Assembly: GCA_006383075.2 (NCBI GenBank)
Contig: SMNH02000003.1
Location: forward strand, 426,496-490,495
Direction of reading: 5' to 3'
DNA from: Kordia sp. TARA_039_SRF
Lineage (GTDB): Bacteria; Bacteroidota; Bacteroidia; Flavobacteriales; Flavobacteriaceae
Length of the DNA: 64,000 nucleotides
Made by a program: the position numbers and the translations under genes. The notes under the pieces are model-generated. The model worked only from the letters and a program-made list of their open reading frames with translations. It was not told the DNA's origin and ran no database searches. Below are positions 44,533-53,166 of the stretch, piece after piece (within the stretch, counting starts at the first letter, position 1; each line of letters opens with the position of its first letter).

Positions 44533-46287
44533 CTAGTAAAAAGAAGCTCTTCTGTCTTCGATTTCTGCGGAGCTTTTTAATGCATCCGATACTGAACTTA
44601 ATGCTTTTGAAACTCTCTTTGTTCTTAAATCATTTCGTTCTACTAAGTAAGTATCTTTTTCAGGTGCTTTTGTTTTAGAAACTACCTGAATCATGTATAC
44701 TCCTGTTTTTCCTTCTACCAATCTTGATGCATCACCTTCATTCAACGCGAAAGCAGTACCTACTACTTTCGGCTCTTCTCCAGCTCCTGGAACAGTTGGT
44801 GCTTGCATTGATAAAGCCGTAGCTTGCTGCTCTGCATTTCCTGAAGCAGAAGCCAAGTCTGACAATGTATTTGCAGAAGCATATTTTTCTTTAATCATTT
44901 CTGCTTTCTTCTGACTGCGAATGATTGGCAATACTCTTGTAGACGCTTCAGCTATTGAAGAAAGTCCTGCTGTGTTTTTAGCTGTTAATTGCGCTACAAT
45001 AACACCTCCTTGTACATTAAGACGGTTGATGTCACCAACTTTTGTATCATCTCTAAATGCCCAACGTGCCACTTCGCGTTGTGTTCCTGCTAATCCAGGA
45101 ATTGAAGTTGCCAATTCTTTAACTCTGTTAGCAAATTTAGATTTGTTTCTTTTGATAACTGCTAAAAGACTGTCTGCTTGCTTTTTAGCATCTTCTTTGG
45201 TTTTCTTTAATTCAGCATCAGCGCCTGTAGAACCAGCAAAACGAATTAAAATGTGTCTCGTTTTTACAGAATCTGGCAATTGTCTTTTTTCTAGCAAACG
45301 AGAGATTTTAAATTTATTTCCAATTTTATATGGTCCATACACATCACCTTCTTCCATTGCCATAATAGCATTTGCATGTTCTTTTGGCAATTGGTTTTTG
45401 TACATAAAGTTTTCTGACTCATTAGTTCCCGTGTTGATGTTTGCATACGCGCTTGCATCTTCTGCTGCTGCAAATCCAGCTTTCATTTCTTCTACTTCTT
45501 GCTTCGCAGCATCTTCGTCAGCTTTCGATGGTTTTTCTGGGAAGAATACATACTGAATGTCTCTAGATGCTTCTACTTGGAATTCAGATTTGTGCTTGCT
45601 AATGTAGTTTTTCACATCACTTTCTCTTACTTCTACCAACGAGTCTGCAATAGATGTATATGGTACACGCACATATTTAAACGTTACTTTGTCATTTTCT
45701 GCTCTGTACGCCAATTCTCCTTCGGTTACCGTTACAATAGAACCTGCTTTCACCAAGTTGTTGTACAACTCTCTTTTCGCATTTATAATTGTGTTTCGCT
45801 CCGTTTCTACCCAATTGTTGTATTCTGCCATACTTTGAGGAGAAAGATTTTTCGTCGCTTCTAAATTGTCGATATATTCTTTCAATTTCGCTTCTACAAA
45901 TACTCCAGATTCATCTTGGAAACGCTCGCTATTTGTGATGTTAGGACTCGCAACTAAAAGACTCCACAATTCATCTTTTTCAATAGTAATTCCTAATTTA
46001 TCTAATTCTTGTGTGATTAGCGCATCACTTACTTTTTGATTCCACAGAGAATTTACAATTTGCATGGTAGATTGTCTACCTTGATATAGGTTTTTTAAGT
46101 ATTCTACCTGATTCTTAAATCCATTATAAGAGATATCTTCTCCATTGATACTTCCTATTTCTGTTGGTTGCTTTTCTCCGCCGCCATTGGTATTGAATAC
46201 GTCAGATATTACAAAAGCAAAAAGTGCCAATCCAATGATTAGGATTAGGACTAATGTACGTTGTCTAATTTTTGCAAGAATTGCCAT
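44533..46287 (-). CDS. PpiD-like periplasmic chaperone with shortened parvulin domain
   Basis: 584 residues. One N-terminal membrane segment (~11-30), a SurA/PpiD-type N-terminal chaperone region (~40-200), then the start of a parvulin domain at ~339 (DSVKTRHILIRF). Flavobacterial members I know are about 700 residues; here the sequence passes from NRVKELATS (~388-395) directly into IPGLAGTQREVARWAF, which in relatives lies about 115 residues further on. The second half of the parvulin fold and the following linker therefore seem absent without breaking the frame. The C-terminal segment ending EDRRASFY is intact. It is expected to assist outer-membrane protein folding, probably as chaperone rather than isomerase. 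Confidence 0.85.
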   Translation of the reverse strand: MAILAKIRQRTLVLILIIGLALFAFVISDVFNTNGGGEKQPTEIGSINGEDISYNGFKNQVEYLKNLYQGRQSTMQIVNSLWNQKVSDALITQELDKLGITIEKDELWSLLVASPNITNSERFQDESGVFVEAKLKEYIDNLEATKNLSPQSMAEYNNWVETERNTIINAKRELYNNLVKAGSIVTVTEGELAYRAENDKVTFKYVRVPYTSIADSLVEVRESDVKNYISKHKSEFQVEASRDIQYVFFPEKPSKADEDAAKQEVEEMKAGFAAAEDASAYANINTGTNESENFMYKNQLPKEHANAIMAMEEGDVYGPYKIGNKFKISRLLEKRQLPDSVKTRHILIRFAGSTGADAELKKTKEDAKKQADSLLAVIKRNKSKFANRVKELATSIPGLAGTQREVARWAFRDDTKVGDINRLNVQGGVIVAQLTAKNTAGLSSIAEASTRVLPIIRSQKKAEMIKEKYASANTLSDLASASGNAEQQATALSMQAPTVPGAGEEPKVVGTAFALNEGDASRLVEGKTGVYMIQVVSKTKAPEKDTYLVERNDLRTKRVSKALSSVSDALKSSAEIEDRRASFY

Positions 46288-46383
46288 GTATCTTCAATTT
46301 TATCAAATTCAGTGGGCGAAAATACAATTTCCTACCAAATAATAAAAGAAGAACTGCGTATTAATTCGTTAATTTTCGGGATT

Positions 46384-47661
46384 TTAATCTTCGGAGAGAA
46401 TTTGCAGTTGAATTGTATCAATTTTTGTGTTTGATACTTCTAAAATGGTAAACTTTATGTCATCAATGATGATAACTTCGTCTTTTTGCGGAATTTCCTC
46501 TGTTTCACTTACAATCAAACCGCCCAAAGTTTCGTAGTTTTCACTTTCTGGCAGATTGAGCTTGTAGGTTTCATTGATGTAATCTACTTCCAAACGCGCT
46601 GAGAATAGATATTCGTATTCACCAACTCGCTTTTCTAGAAGCTCTGTAATGTCATGCTCATCTTCTATTTCGCCAAATAATTCTTCTACAATATCTTCTA
46701 CCGTAACAATTCCGGAAGTTCCGCCATATTCGTCTAATACTACCGCAATACTTTTGCGCTTTTTGGTAAGCACGTTTAGTACATCGTTTGCCAACATCGC
46801 TTCTGGCACAAACACAACTGGCAACACAATACTGCGAATGGTTTTTGGTCTTTTGAACAGCTCAAAAGAATGTACATATCCGATGATATCATCAATGGTA
46901 TTTTTGTAGACCAAGACTTTAGAATAGCCTGTTTCCGAGAAGAGTTTGGCTAAGTTTTGTGTCGATTCTCGCAATTCAATTGCCACAATTTCCGTTCGCG
47001 GAATCATGACTTCACGGGTTTTTACCGCAGAGAATTCCAATGCATTTTGAAATATTTGAATTTCAGAATCCAAATCATCGTCATCGTGTCCAGCTTCCAT
47101 TTGCTCTGAGATGTAATCGCCCAGTTCTACTTTGCTAAATTCCAGTTGTACTTCGTCGCCTTCGGTTTTAAAGAATTTTTTAAGGACTACATTCGAAATC
47201 CACATGACAAATTCAGATATTAACCAAAATAATTGATAGAAAATATACGCTGGAATCGCCAAGAATTTTAAGAGATTGTTGGCGTATACTTGAAAGAACA
47301 CTTTGGGTAAAAATTCTGCCGTTACCAAAATAACCAACGTAGAAATAATGGTTTGAAACAGCAGTTCGTATTCAGCCGTAATGTATTGATTGAGCCATTG
47401 CGTATCGTGTACCCATTCCGTGATTAAATCGCCCATAAAAAATCCATAAATCACCAAAGCAATGTTGTTTCCAACGAGCATGGTTGCAATGAATTTTGAA
47501 GGTTTTTGAGTAAGTCGTCTCAAGATTTTCGCAAGAATTCCATCTTGCTTTTTTTCCAATTCGATGTGAATTTTATTCGCAGAGACATACGCGATTTCCA
47601 TTCCTGAAAAAAACGCGGAAAACAGTAATGCCGTTATGATAATGAGCACCTGTATGTCCAT
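46384..47661 (-). CDS. CNNM/CorC-type membrane protein with CBS pair
   Basis: 425 residues. N-terminal DUF21/CNNM membrane domain with about four segments (~1-165), two CBS domains (~200-330; MIPRTEIVAIE and YGGTSGIVTVEDIVEELFGEI), and the C-terminal CorC/HlyC transporter-associated domain (~345-425). Related proteins handle divalent cations or are annotated hemolysin-like; GldE of gliding bacteria is a relative. The neighbours (ppiD, lptC) point to envelope upkeep. The small membrane gene upstream ends 3 bases before its start. Confidence 0.93.
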   Translation of the reverse strand: MDIQVLIIITALLFSAFFSGMEIAYVSANKIHIELEKKQDGILAKILRRLTQKPSKFIATMLVGNNIALVIYGFFMGDLITEWVHDTQWLNQYITAEYELLFQTIISTLVILVTAEFLPKVFFQVYANNLLKFLAIPAYIFYQLFWLISEFVMWISNVVLKKFFKTEGDEVQLEFSKVELGDYISEQMEAGHDDDDLDSEIQIFQNALEFSAVKTREVMIPRTEIVAIELRESTQNLAKLFSETGYSKVLVYKNTIDDIIGYVHSFELFKRPKTIRSIVLPVVFVPEAMLANDVLNVLTKKRKSIAVVLDEYGGTSGIVTVEDIVEELFGEIEDEHDITELLEKRVGEYEYLFSARLEVDYINETYKLNLPESENYETLGGLIVSETEEIPQKDEVIIIDDIKFTILEVSNTKIDTIQLQILSED

Positions 47662-47664
47662 GTT

Positions 47665-47859
47665 TTATTGGTTTTTTGAATGATCTTCAAATTTTTTCTC
47701 GTAGTGTCTTCTAAAGAAAAACATAAATAGCGAAACCACTCCAAAAGCTACAAAAATATAGTCTATTCTTCCTTCGCTATTCCACGTCGTTACTATTTTA
47801 ACAATAGATAATACCGCTACTAATAGATATACGTATTTTGTGTATTTTAAAACTTTCAC
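47665..47859 (-). CDS. Small membrane protein, 64 residues
   Basis: Two hydrophobic segments (~8-24 and ~33-49) and a basic/polar C-terminus (RRHYEKKFEDHSKNQ). It is placed tightly between lptC (29 bases) and the CNNM gene (3 bases), so it is very likely translated. Its function is unknown. Confidence 0.7.
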   Translation of the reverse strand: MKVLKYTKYVYLLVAVLSIVKIVTTWNSEGRIDYIFVAFGVVSLFMFFFRRHYEKKFEDHSKNQ

Positions 47860-47888
47860 AGTTGTTTAATTTTGTTTGATTGTTGTGT

Positions 47889-48461
47889 TTATTTGTCTTT
47901 TTCCTCTATCGGAATGGTACTATCATAGATTTCGTGCGCATCAATGATGGTTAAGTTTCTGTTGAAGTCGATTCCGTTAGAACCTTGCAACAGTACGCCA
48001 TATTCATTACTCCATTTGAATTCGCCTTCGGTAAAAATCCATTCGCGATCTTGATCCCAATATAATTGTGGCGCTTCTAATATGTTTCCATCGTGCGTTT
48101 TGAGCACTACATTTCCTTGTAAATCTACTAATCTTGTGTCACTATACAAAATTGCATAGTCGGAAGTTACGACACTTTTGTTGTTTTGTTCGTCAAAAAA
48201 CTCCAATTCTATTCCGTTAGGAAATTCCATAAACGGAAATTTTTGATTGGAAAAATCTTTGTTGTACGGACTTCGCAAGGTTGATTTTACTTTGCCCGAA
48301 TCGGTGTAGATTAAAAACATATTTTCAGCTTCCCCGACAGGAATACGCTTGTTATAGGAAAGCTTTTGGATTTCGCTATAGTTGTCCTGACATGAAAAAA
48401 GCATTGCCACAATGAATATTGTGACAATGCTTGGTAATATATGCTTTTTATGTAGTTTCAC
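47889..48461 (-). CDS. lptC: LptC-type LPS export lipoprotein, GTG start
   Basis: 190 residues from GTG at 48461. This start is chosen because it follows the upstream stop by about 10 bases and gives a lipoprotein signal (KLHKKHILPS then AMLFSC); the only ATG (48503) lies inside the upstream gene and puts 14 polar residues before the signal. The remainder is a beta-jellyroll of LptC/OstA type (YAILYSDTRLVDLQGNVVLKT and EGEFKWSNEYGVLLQG). LptC receives LPS from the LptBFG transporter and passes it on to LptA in the periplasm. Confidence 0.85.
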   Translation of the reverse strand: MKLHKKHILPSIVTIFIVAMLFSCQDNYSEIQKLSYNKRIPVGEAENMFLIYTDSGKVKSTLRSPYNKDFSNQKFPFMEFPNGIELEFFDEQNNKSVVTSDYAILYSDTRLVDLQGNVVLKTHDGNILEAPQLYWDQDREWIFTEGEFKWSNEYGVLLQGSNGIDFNRNLTIIDAHEIYDSTIPIEEKDK

Positions 48462-48471
48462 AGATGTCCAA

Positions 48472-49845
48472 TTATAGATTTGGAACTCGTACGCTACCGC
48501 CAATCCAACAGTTTAATGGAATGCTTTCGCCACCTTTGTATCCTTTGCTGAATACATCTGATTTACTTGGCGCAGATTGCATGTATGAACTTACCGTTCT
48601 GGCTGCAATACTTTTTAATGATGGATCTACTTGCCCAGCTTTTCTTGCCATTTCAGCAGCTTTCCAGTATCCTGCTCTTTTGGTAAACTCGTCGTTTCCA
48701 CATTGGTTTACACTTGAAGCGTATAATTGTGCAATTTTTAAGTACGCTCCACCCATTGATGGATTATTTTTTACTGCATCTAAGTAATACTTTCTCGCTT
48801 TCGATTTTTGACCTCTTTTCTTAGCTTTTGTTGCAATTTTATATAACAATGTTGCTTTTCTGATAGGATCTTTTTCCATGTCTAACGACTGGTTTAAGTA
48901 CTCCTCCGCTTTTACTAAGTTTCCTTTTCTTTCATAGATTCCTGCTAAGTATCTTTTAGAGTTTGCAGATGGTTCTAAAGCATCTACTGCTTCTACCAAT
49001 TCTACGAATAGTGGATCTTCATCACATCCTTTCGCATCCAATCTTCCTGCTGCTCTTTTTAACCAAAGTGAATTGTTTCTGTTAGCATCAAAGTTCTTTC
49101 TAAATAATGGAATTAACGTTTCACATGTAGATACTTTTTCTACCAAAGCTTCCATATTTCCTGAGAAAATAGCAATGGCTTTAATGTTGATATCCGCAGC
49201 TCTTTCTTGTCTTTTTTCTTTAGACGTTAAATCTTGACCAGCATCTGTTTTAGTGATTAACTTGTTTTTGATTTTTGCCAATCTTTCGCTCTCAGCTTCG
49301 AACTTTTCTGTTAATTCTTCAAACTTTTGGATTAGGTCTTCTAGTAATACACCTGAATCGCCTGTTTGATACATTTTGTAGTACAATTCAAAATACTGAT
49401 ATAAAGACTTCGGGTTTTTAAAGTTCTCTAAATCTTCTTTGAAAGCTTTGTCAAACGCATCATACTGACTTCTCACGTCACCAATTTCATAATCAACCAT
49501 CAACGTACCAATATCACCTAATACATCTCCTTTTTTAGTTTTTGAAGGAACGTTTTCAATTCTTTCTTGGTATAATTTGATAAGCTCTTGTGCTACTGCT
49601 TTTTTATCAGCAGCATCTTTCAATTTTGCTTTGTAGATTCTTTCTCCGTATGCATATAGTGCTGAACTAATTGTAGGACACTCTTTTCTTAGTTCATTCA
49701 ATTGTTTCTCAGCTTCATCATAGTTTTTCGCTTTTGCATTTTCAGCAAAGAGAGATAGCTTAGTACTACAATCTTGTGCACTTAAAGTTGTGAAGCTCGC
49801 TACTGCAAACAACCCTGCAACCAATAATGTAATAGTCTTCTTCAT
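48472..49845 (-). CDS. Exported TPR-repeat protein
   Basis: 457 residues with a signal peptide (1-23, ending TLSAQ). The protein is mostly helical; a TPR-like array is clearest at ~285-410 (KRYLAGIYERKGNLVKAEEYLNQ and KARKYYLDAVKNNPSMGGAYLKIAQLYA, quoted in parts). It lies between the outer-membrane barrel gene (19 bases) and lptC (10 bases) in a gene order typical for Flavobacteriaceae. It may act as a scaffold in envelope assembly; that is inference from the neighbours. Confidence 0.88.
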   Translation of the reverse strand: MKKTITLLVAGLFAVASFTTLSAQDCSTKLSLFAENAKAKNYDEAEKQLNELRKECPTISSALYAYGERIYKAKLKDAADKKAVAQELIKLYQERIENVPSKTKKGDVLGDIGTLMVDYEIGDVRSQYDAFDKAFKEDLENFKNPKSLYQYFELYYKMYQTGDSGVLLEDLIQKFEELTEKFEAESERLAKIKNKLITKTDAGQDLTSKEKRQERAADINIKAIAIFSGNMEALVEKVSTCETLIPLFRKNFDANRNNSLWLKRAAGRLDAKGCDEDPLFVELVEAVDALEPSANSKRYLAGIYERKGNLVKAEEYLNQSLDMEKDPIRKATLLYKIATKAKKRGQKSKARKYYLDAVKNNPSMGGAYLKIAQLYASSVNQCGNDEFTKRAGYWKAAEMARKAGQVDPSLKSIAARTVSSYMQSAPSKSDVFSKGYKGGESIPLNCWIGGSVRVPNL

Positions 49846-49863
49846 TTCTTTAATTTTTATCGA

Positions 49864-51177
49864 TTAATTGTATTTTCTTTTTATGAACCACTTATCATTT
49901 AAAGACAAACTTATTTGAAAGTTTACGTAATTTTCTTTGATTAATCCAGAGTTCATTGTTCCTCTTCTTCCAAATTCAAAACCAAGGTTTACATTTGATA
50001 ATGATCGTGATACTGGTAGTCCTACTCCAAAAGATATGCCAAAATCATTTATGGCTTCGTTACGCACCATAATCCCTGTGTCTTCATAGTGAATTCCCGC
50101 CCTGTATGTGACTCTATCCCAATAACTTGTAAATGAATTGTATTTTGGAATGTAAAAACCACCTGCTTCAATTTTAGAACCGTTTTCATAGTTTACGTTC
50201 TCGATGATTGTGAGACCGTTTCCAAAGTCACTATTGTTTTGAATGGTATATTCAGCACCAGCGAACCATTTGTTTCTTTCGCCAATTCCAGCACCGAAAG
50301 CGAGTCGAGTTGGCAATACCAAATCGGTTTTGGTTTTATCGCCTAAATCAACTTGATCTACTTGTCCTGGACTTACGATTTCTCCTCCAGCACCTGTAAC
50401 GTTTAATGCTGTTAAGACACGAGAGTTTCTAGAAGTTAAATCAGATTGTGGTGAAAATGTAAGCGATGTTGTTAATGAAAGCTTGTCATTAAATTCCGTT
50501 TCATAGTACGCTCCCAAATTATAACTTAATCCGCTTAATTTAGATTCGTCTCTGGAGCGCGTTCCGTAATTTAAGGTTCTGAAGAATAAACCATCTTCAT
50601 TCAATTCGCCTAAAAATTCTGTATTTTGATTTTCAATCGTTCCAAAATTGTAATTAATTGTTCCACCAACGGAGAACCCTTTTGCAATTTTATATCCCAA
50701 AGAGAAAAATACAGAGTTTAATCCGCCTTCACCTTCATATTGTGCAAACTTGTATGGAGCCGATTCAAAACCTGTTTCACCAATTCCTTCAAAATTGTAT
50801 CCTACTGAGGTAAAAGGCACCAAACCAAAACCTACACCAATTTTATTTGATATTGGAAAAGCTACGGCTAAATAGTCCAGCGAAGTAGATGAACCTTTAT
50901 CTTGCCCGCTATCACTTTCCAATCGCAACTGATTATAACTTGCTCCAAGTGTATATGTTGTGAATTTTAAGTTTCCGTATGCAGCCGGATTTTGCAGATT
51001 GACATGAATACTATCTGAATAGATACTTATGCCGCCCATGCTTCTATTTTCTGTTGTTCCGTTGAACTTTAAGTCACCAATTCCGAGGAATGAATATGGG
51101 GAAGACGTTCCCTGTTGTGCACTACTAATTTGGCAGATAAACAACAAAATTAATAATCCTAAAAACTTTCTAATCAT
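49864..51177 (-). CDS. Outer-membrane beta-barrel protein, FadL/PorV-like
   Basis: 437 residues. Signal peptide 1-20 (ending ISSAQ), then YSFLGIGDL and NPAAYGNL as in FadL/PorV-like barrels, alternating beta strands throughout, and a C-terminus ending in aromatic/basic residues (DKWFIKRKYN). It overlaps coaX by 8 bases. A transport or T9SS-related role is possible, but the sequence does not decide it. Confidence 0.85.
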   Translation of the reverse strand: MIRKFLGLLILLFICQISSAQQGTSSPYSFLGIGDLKFNGTTENRSMGGISIYSDSIHVNLQNPAAYGNLKFTTYTLGASYNQLRLESDSGQDKGSSTSLDYLAVAFPISNKIGVGFGLVPFTSVGYNFEGIGETGFESAPYKFAQYEGEGGLNSVFFSLGYKIAKGFSVGGTINYNFGTIENQNTEFLGELNEDGLFFRTLNYGTRSRDESKLSGLSYNLGAYYETEFNDKLSLTTSLTFSPQSDLTSRNSRVLTALNVTGAGGEIVSPGQVDQVDLGDKTKTDLVLPTRLAFGAGIGERNKWFAGAEYTIQNNSDFGNGLTIIENVNYENGSKIEAGGFYIPKYNSFTSYWDRVTYRAGIHYEDTGIMVRNEAINDFGISFGVGLPVSRSLSNVNLGFEFGRRGTMNSGLIKENYVNFQISLSLNDKWFIKRKYN

Positions 51178-51907
51178 TATATCTAATATATTCTAAAACA
51201 TTATTCAATCCTTGTAACAAGAATTTTGAATTCGCAAATATGGTATTTTTTAACCTTTTAGCCAAGAAATTAGTGTCGCCGCCTGTTAAAATAACTGTTA
51301 AATGTTCAAATTGTTCTTTATAACGGTCAATTATTCCATCAATTTCGGTAATGACGCCGACGCTTACTCCTGAATGAATAGCATTTTCTGTAGAGTTTCC
51401 AATGTAATTTTCTGGCATTTTGGGTGCTAAGAGCGGAAGGTTTGCGGTTAATAGATTGAGTGTTTTGTATCGAAGTTGGATTCCTGGTGAGATTCCGCCG
51501 CCTAAATAGACTTCTTTATCGGTTTTAAAATCGTAGGTAATACAGGTTCCTGCGTCAATCACCAATACATTTTGTTTTGGATATTGTGTTACTGCCGCCA
51601 CTACTAAAGCGATTCTATCAACACCTAAAGTTTCAGGAGTTGCATACGTATTTTGAAAAGGAACTTTCGTTTGATGCGTTAGCGTATGAACTTGAATGCG
51701 TAAATTTTGTAAAAATTGTTTCGTATCGTCACTCAATGTAGTTACGGATGAAGTAATCATTCGGTCAATCGTTGCATACTCTTGTAAAATTTTTTCAATT
51801 TTTTTTTGAAATACCTCTTTTTTAAAACTTTCGCAAAACAGCATGTTATCTTTTTGAAAAACAGCCACTTTTACATACGTATTTCCTGCATCTACGATTA
51901 AATTCAT
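51170..51907 (-). CDS. coaX: Type III pantothenate kinase
   Basis: 245 residues with the ASKHA-fold motifs of CoaX: LIVDAGNTYVKVAVF at the N-terminus, TPETLGVDRIALVVAA, VLVIDAGTCITYDF and YLGGGISPGIQLR, then ILTGGDTNFLA. It catalyses the first step of coenzyme A synthesis in the cytoplasm and is insensitive to CoA feedback in known members. It is the first gene of a minus-strand run down to ppiD. Confidence 0.97.
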   Translation of the reverse strand: MNLIVDAGNTYVKVAVFQKDNMLFCESFKKEVFQKKIEKILQEYATIDRMITSSVTTLSDDTKQFLQNLRIQVHTLTHQTKVPFQNTYATPETLGVDRIALVVAAVTQYPKQNVLVIDAGTCITYDFKTDKEVYLGGGISPGIQLRYKTLNLLTANLPLLAPKMPENYIGNSTENAIHSGVSVGVITEIDGIIDRYKEQFEHLTVILTGGDTNFLAKRLKNTIFANSKFLLQGLNNVLEYIRYND

Positions 51908-51960
51908 CTTTATTTTTTAGACTTTGCTAAGGTAAGAAACGTTTTTTTTGCAAAATAGTT

Positions 51961-51989
51961 TTGTCAAATTTAAAAAACACTTATATTTG
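51961..51989 (+). promoter_or_regulatory. Promoter of tRNA-Phe
   Basis: TTG at 51961-51963 and TATATTTG at 51982-51989 with an 18-base spacer match the Bacteroidetes -33/-7 pattern very well; the tRNA starts 17 bases after the -7 box. Confidence 0.8.
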
Positions 51990-52006
51990 CATCCGCATTT
52001 GCGACT

Positions 52007-52082
52007 GGTGCCTTAGCTCAGTTGGTAGAGCAAAGGACTGAAAATCCTTGTGTCCCTGGTTCGATTCCTGGAGGCACCACCA
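52007..52082 (+). tRNA. tRNA-Phe (GAA)
   Basis: Complete cloverleaf: acceptor GGTGCCT/AGGCACC, D arm, anticodon stem AAGGA/TCCTT with loop CTGAAAA (anticodon GAA at 52040-52042), T loop TTCGATT, discriminator A and encoded CCA (52080-52082). It is canonical in every part, unlike the array at 61060-62662. Confidence 0.97.
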
Positions 52083-52084
52083 GA

Positions 52085-52121
52085 AAATCCCAATCAAAAT
52101 TTTGATTGGGATTTTTGTTTT
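52085..52121 (+). terminator. Terminator of tRNA-Phe
   Basis: Perfect 15-base inverted repeat AAATCCCAATCAAAA/TTTTGATTGGGATTT (52085-52114) with T-rich sequence after it, three bases beyond the tRNA. Confidence 0.85.
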
Positions 52122-52192
52122 TCTTTAGTTTCAAACATAAAAAAACGCCATTCTTTCAAATGACGTTTTGCTGTATGTTATGTTGTAATGAT

Positions 52193-53011
52193 TTATTCCT
52201 TAATCAACTTGACCGTCTTCGAACCTGCCACCGCAGTGATTTTTGCAAAGTAAATGCCTGTTGGTAGACTTGTCATGTCAATAGTTTCTAGATTAGACGT
52301 ATTTTTTAATACCAATTGTCCATTTAGGTTTGTTAACTCAACAGATAAAATGTCTGAAACTCCAGAGATTGTCGCAACATTTTTCACTGGATTTGGATAC
52401 ACATTCACGCCTGTCAATTCAGCTTCTGGAGTACTTAGCGTCATAAAGTTAAATGATGATGGAGCCGTAACTGCAGCAGCATTTGGATCTACTGCATTTA
52501 CAAATGTTGTCATGCCGTCATCTATCATATCTGCTTGCTTATATGATTTTAAAGGTGTTACCGCATTTGCCAACGCAGAATTGTTTTCTAAGATATACAT
52601 GTCACCCGATGTTGGACTTCCATTTATAGTAAACGTAAATACATTCGTATTTGTCCCTGTTGATGGCGCTGGATAAGTAACTGGACTTCCTAAGGTTTCT
52701 GTTATTAAGTATCCATCAATACTAGGTTGTCCTACATTCGTTCCATCAAAAAATGTAGCACTAGCTCCACCTCCTAAAGAAGTTGTTGAACCTGTATCAA
52801 TAGTGACTCCATCTGGAACTATGATAGTAAAACCATAACTCTGAACTAATGGCGCAAAGGTATTTGCACTTGCGTTTGGTACAGCTTGAATTGTAAAGCT
52901 ATAACCGCCATTGTGCTGCATTGTGTAGGTATAGCCATCTTGCGCAGTTGCTTTGTGCGAAAACAACGCAAATGTCATGCATAGTAATAAAATAAAAGTA
53001 GTTTTTTTCAT
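52193..53011 (-). CDS. Secreted protein with type IX (type A) sorting domain
   Basis: 272 residues. Signal peptide 1-23 (ending KATAQ), a beta-rich body (~25-185, rich in Thr/Ser/Gly), and a C-terminal T9SS type A sorting domain (~198-272: VNVYPNPVKNVATI, LTNLNGQLVL, LPTGIYFAKI, and terminal KLIKE). It should cross the outer membrane through the Por system. It lies downstream of the LanC gene on the same strand with a 155-base gap; a functional link to that cluster is not shown. The body domain resembles choice-of-anchor-type beta domains, unproven. Confidence 0.9.
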   Translation of the reverse strand: MKKTTFILLLCMTFALFSHKATAQDGYTYTMQHNGGYSFTIQAVPNASANTFAPLVQSYGFTIIVPDGVTIDTGSTTSLGGGASATFFDGTNVGQPSIDGYLITETLGSPVTYPAPSTGTNTNVFTFTINGSPTSGDMYILENNSALANAVTPLKSYKQADMIDDGMTTFVNAVDPNAAAVTAPSSFNFMTLSTPEAELTGVNVYPNPVKNVATISGVSDILSVELTNLNGQLVLKNTSNLETIDMTSLPTGIYFAKITAVAGSKTVKLIKE

Positions 53012-53166
53012 GTTGTTGTTTTTTTAATATTTAGTTTCACGGTAATATACCACGTACATGGCATACCCCAAAAATACTAAAATTACCAAGACGAAAGCAA
53101 CACATACTTTTTTTGTGATAAAAAACAATATAAAGCACTATTTACAAAGACAGTAAAATAACTTTT

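Noticed and set aside
52007-52121. Integration site at tRNA-Phe for a genomic island up to the tRNA array
   Set aside because: No integrase and no direct repeat of the tRNA 3' end was noticed in the rest of the window.
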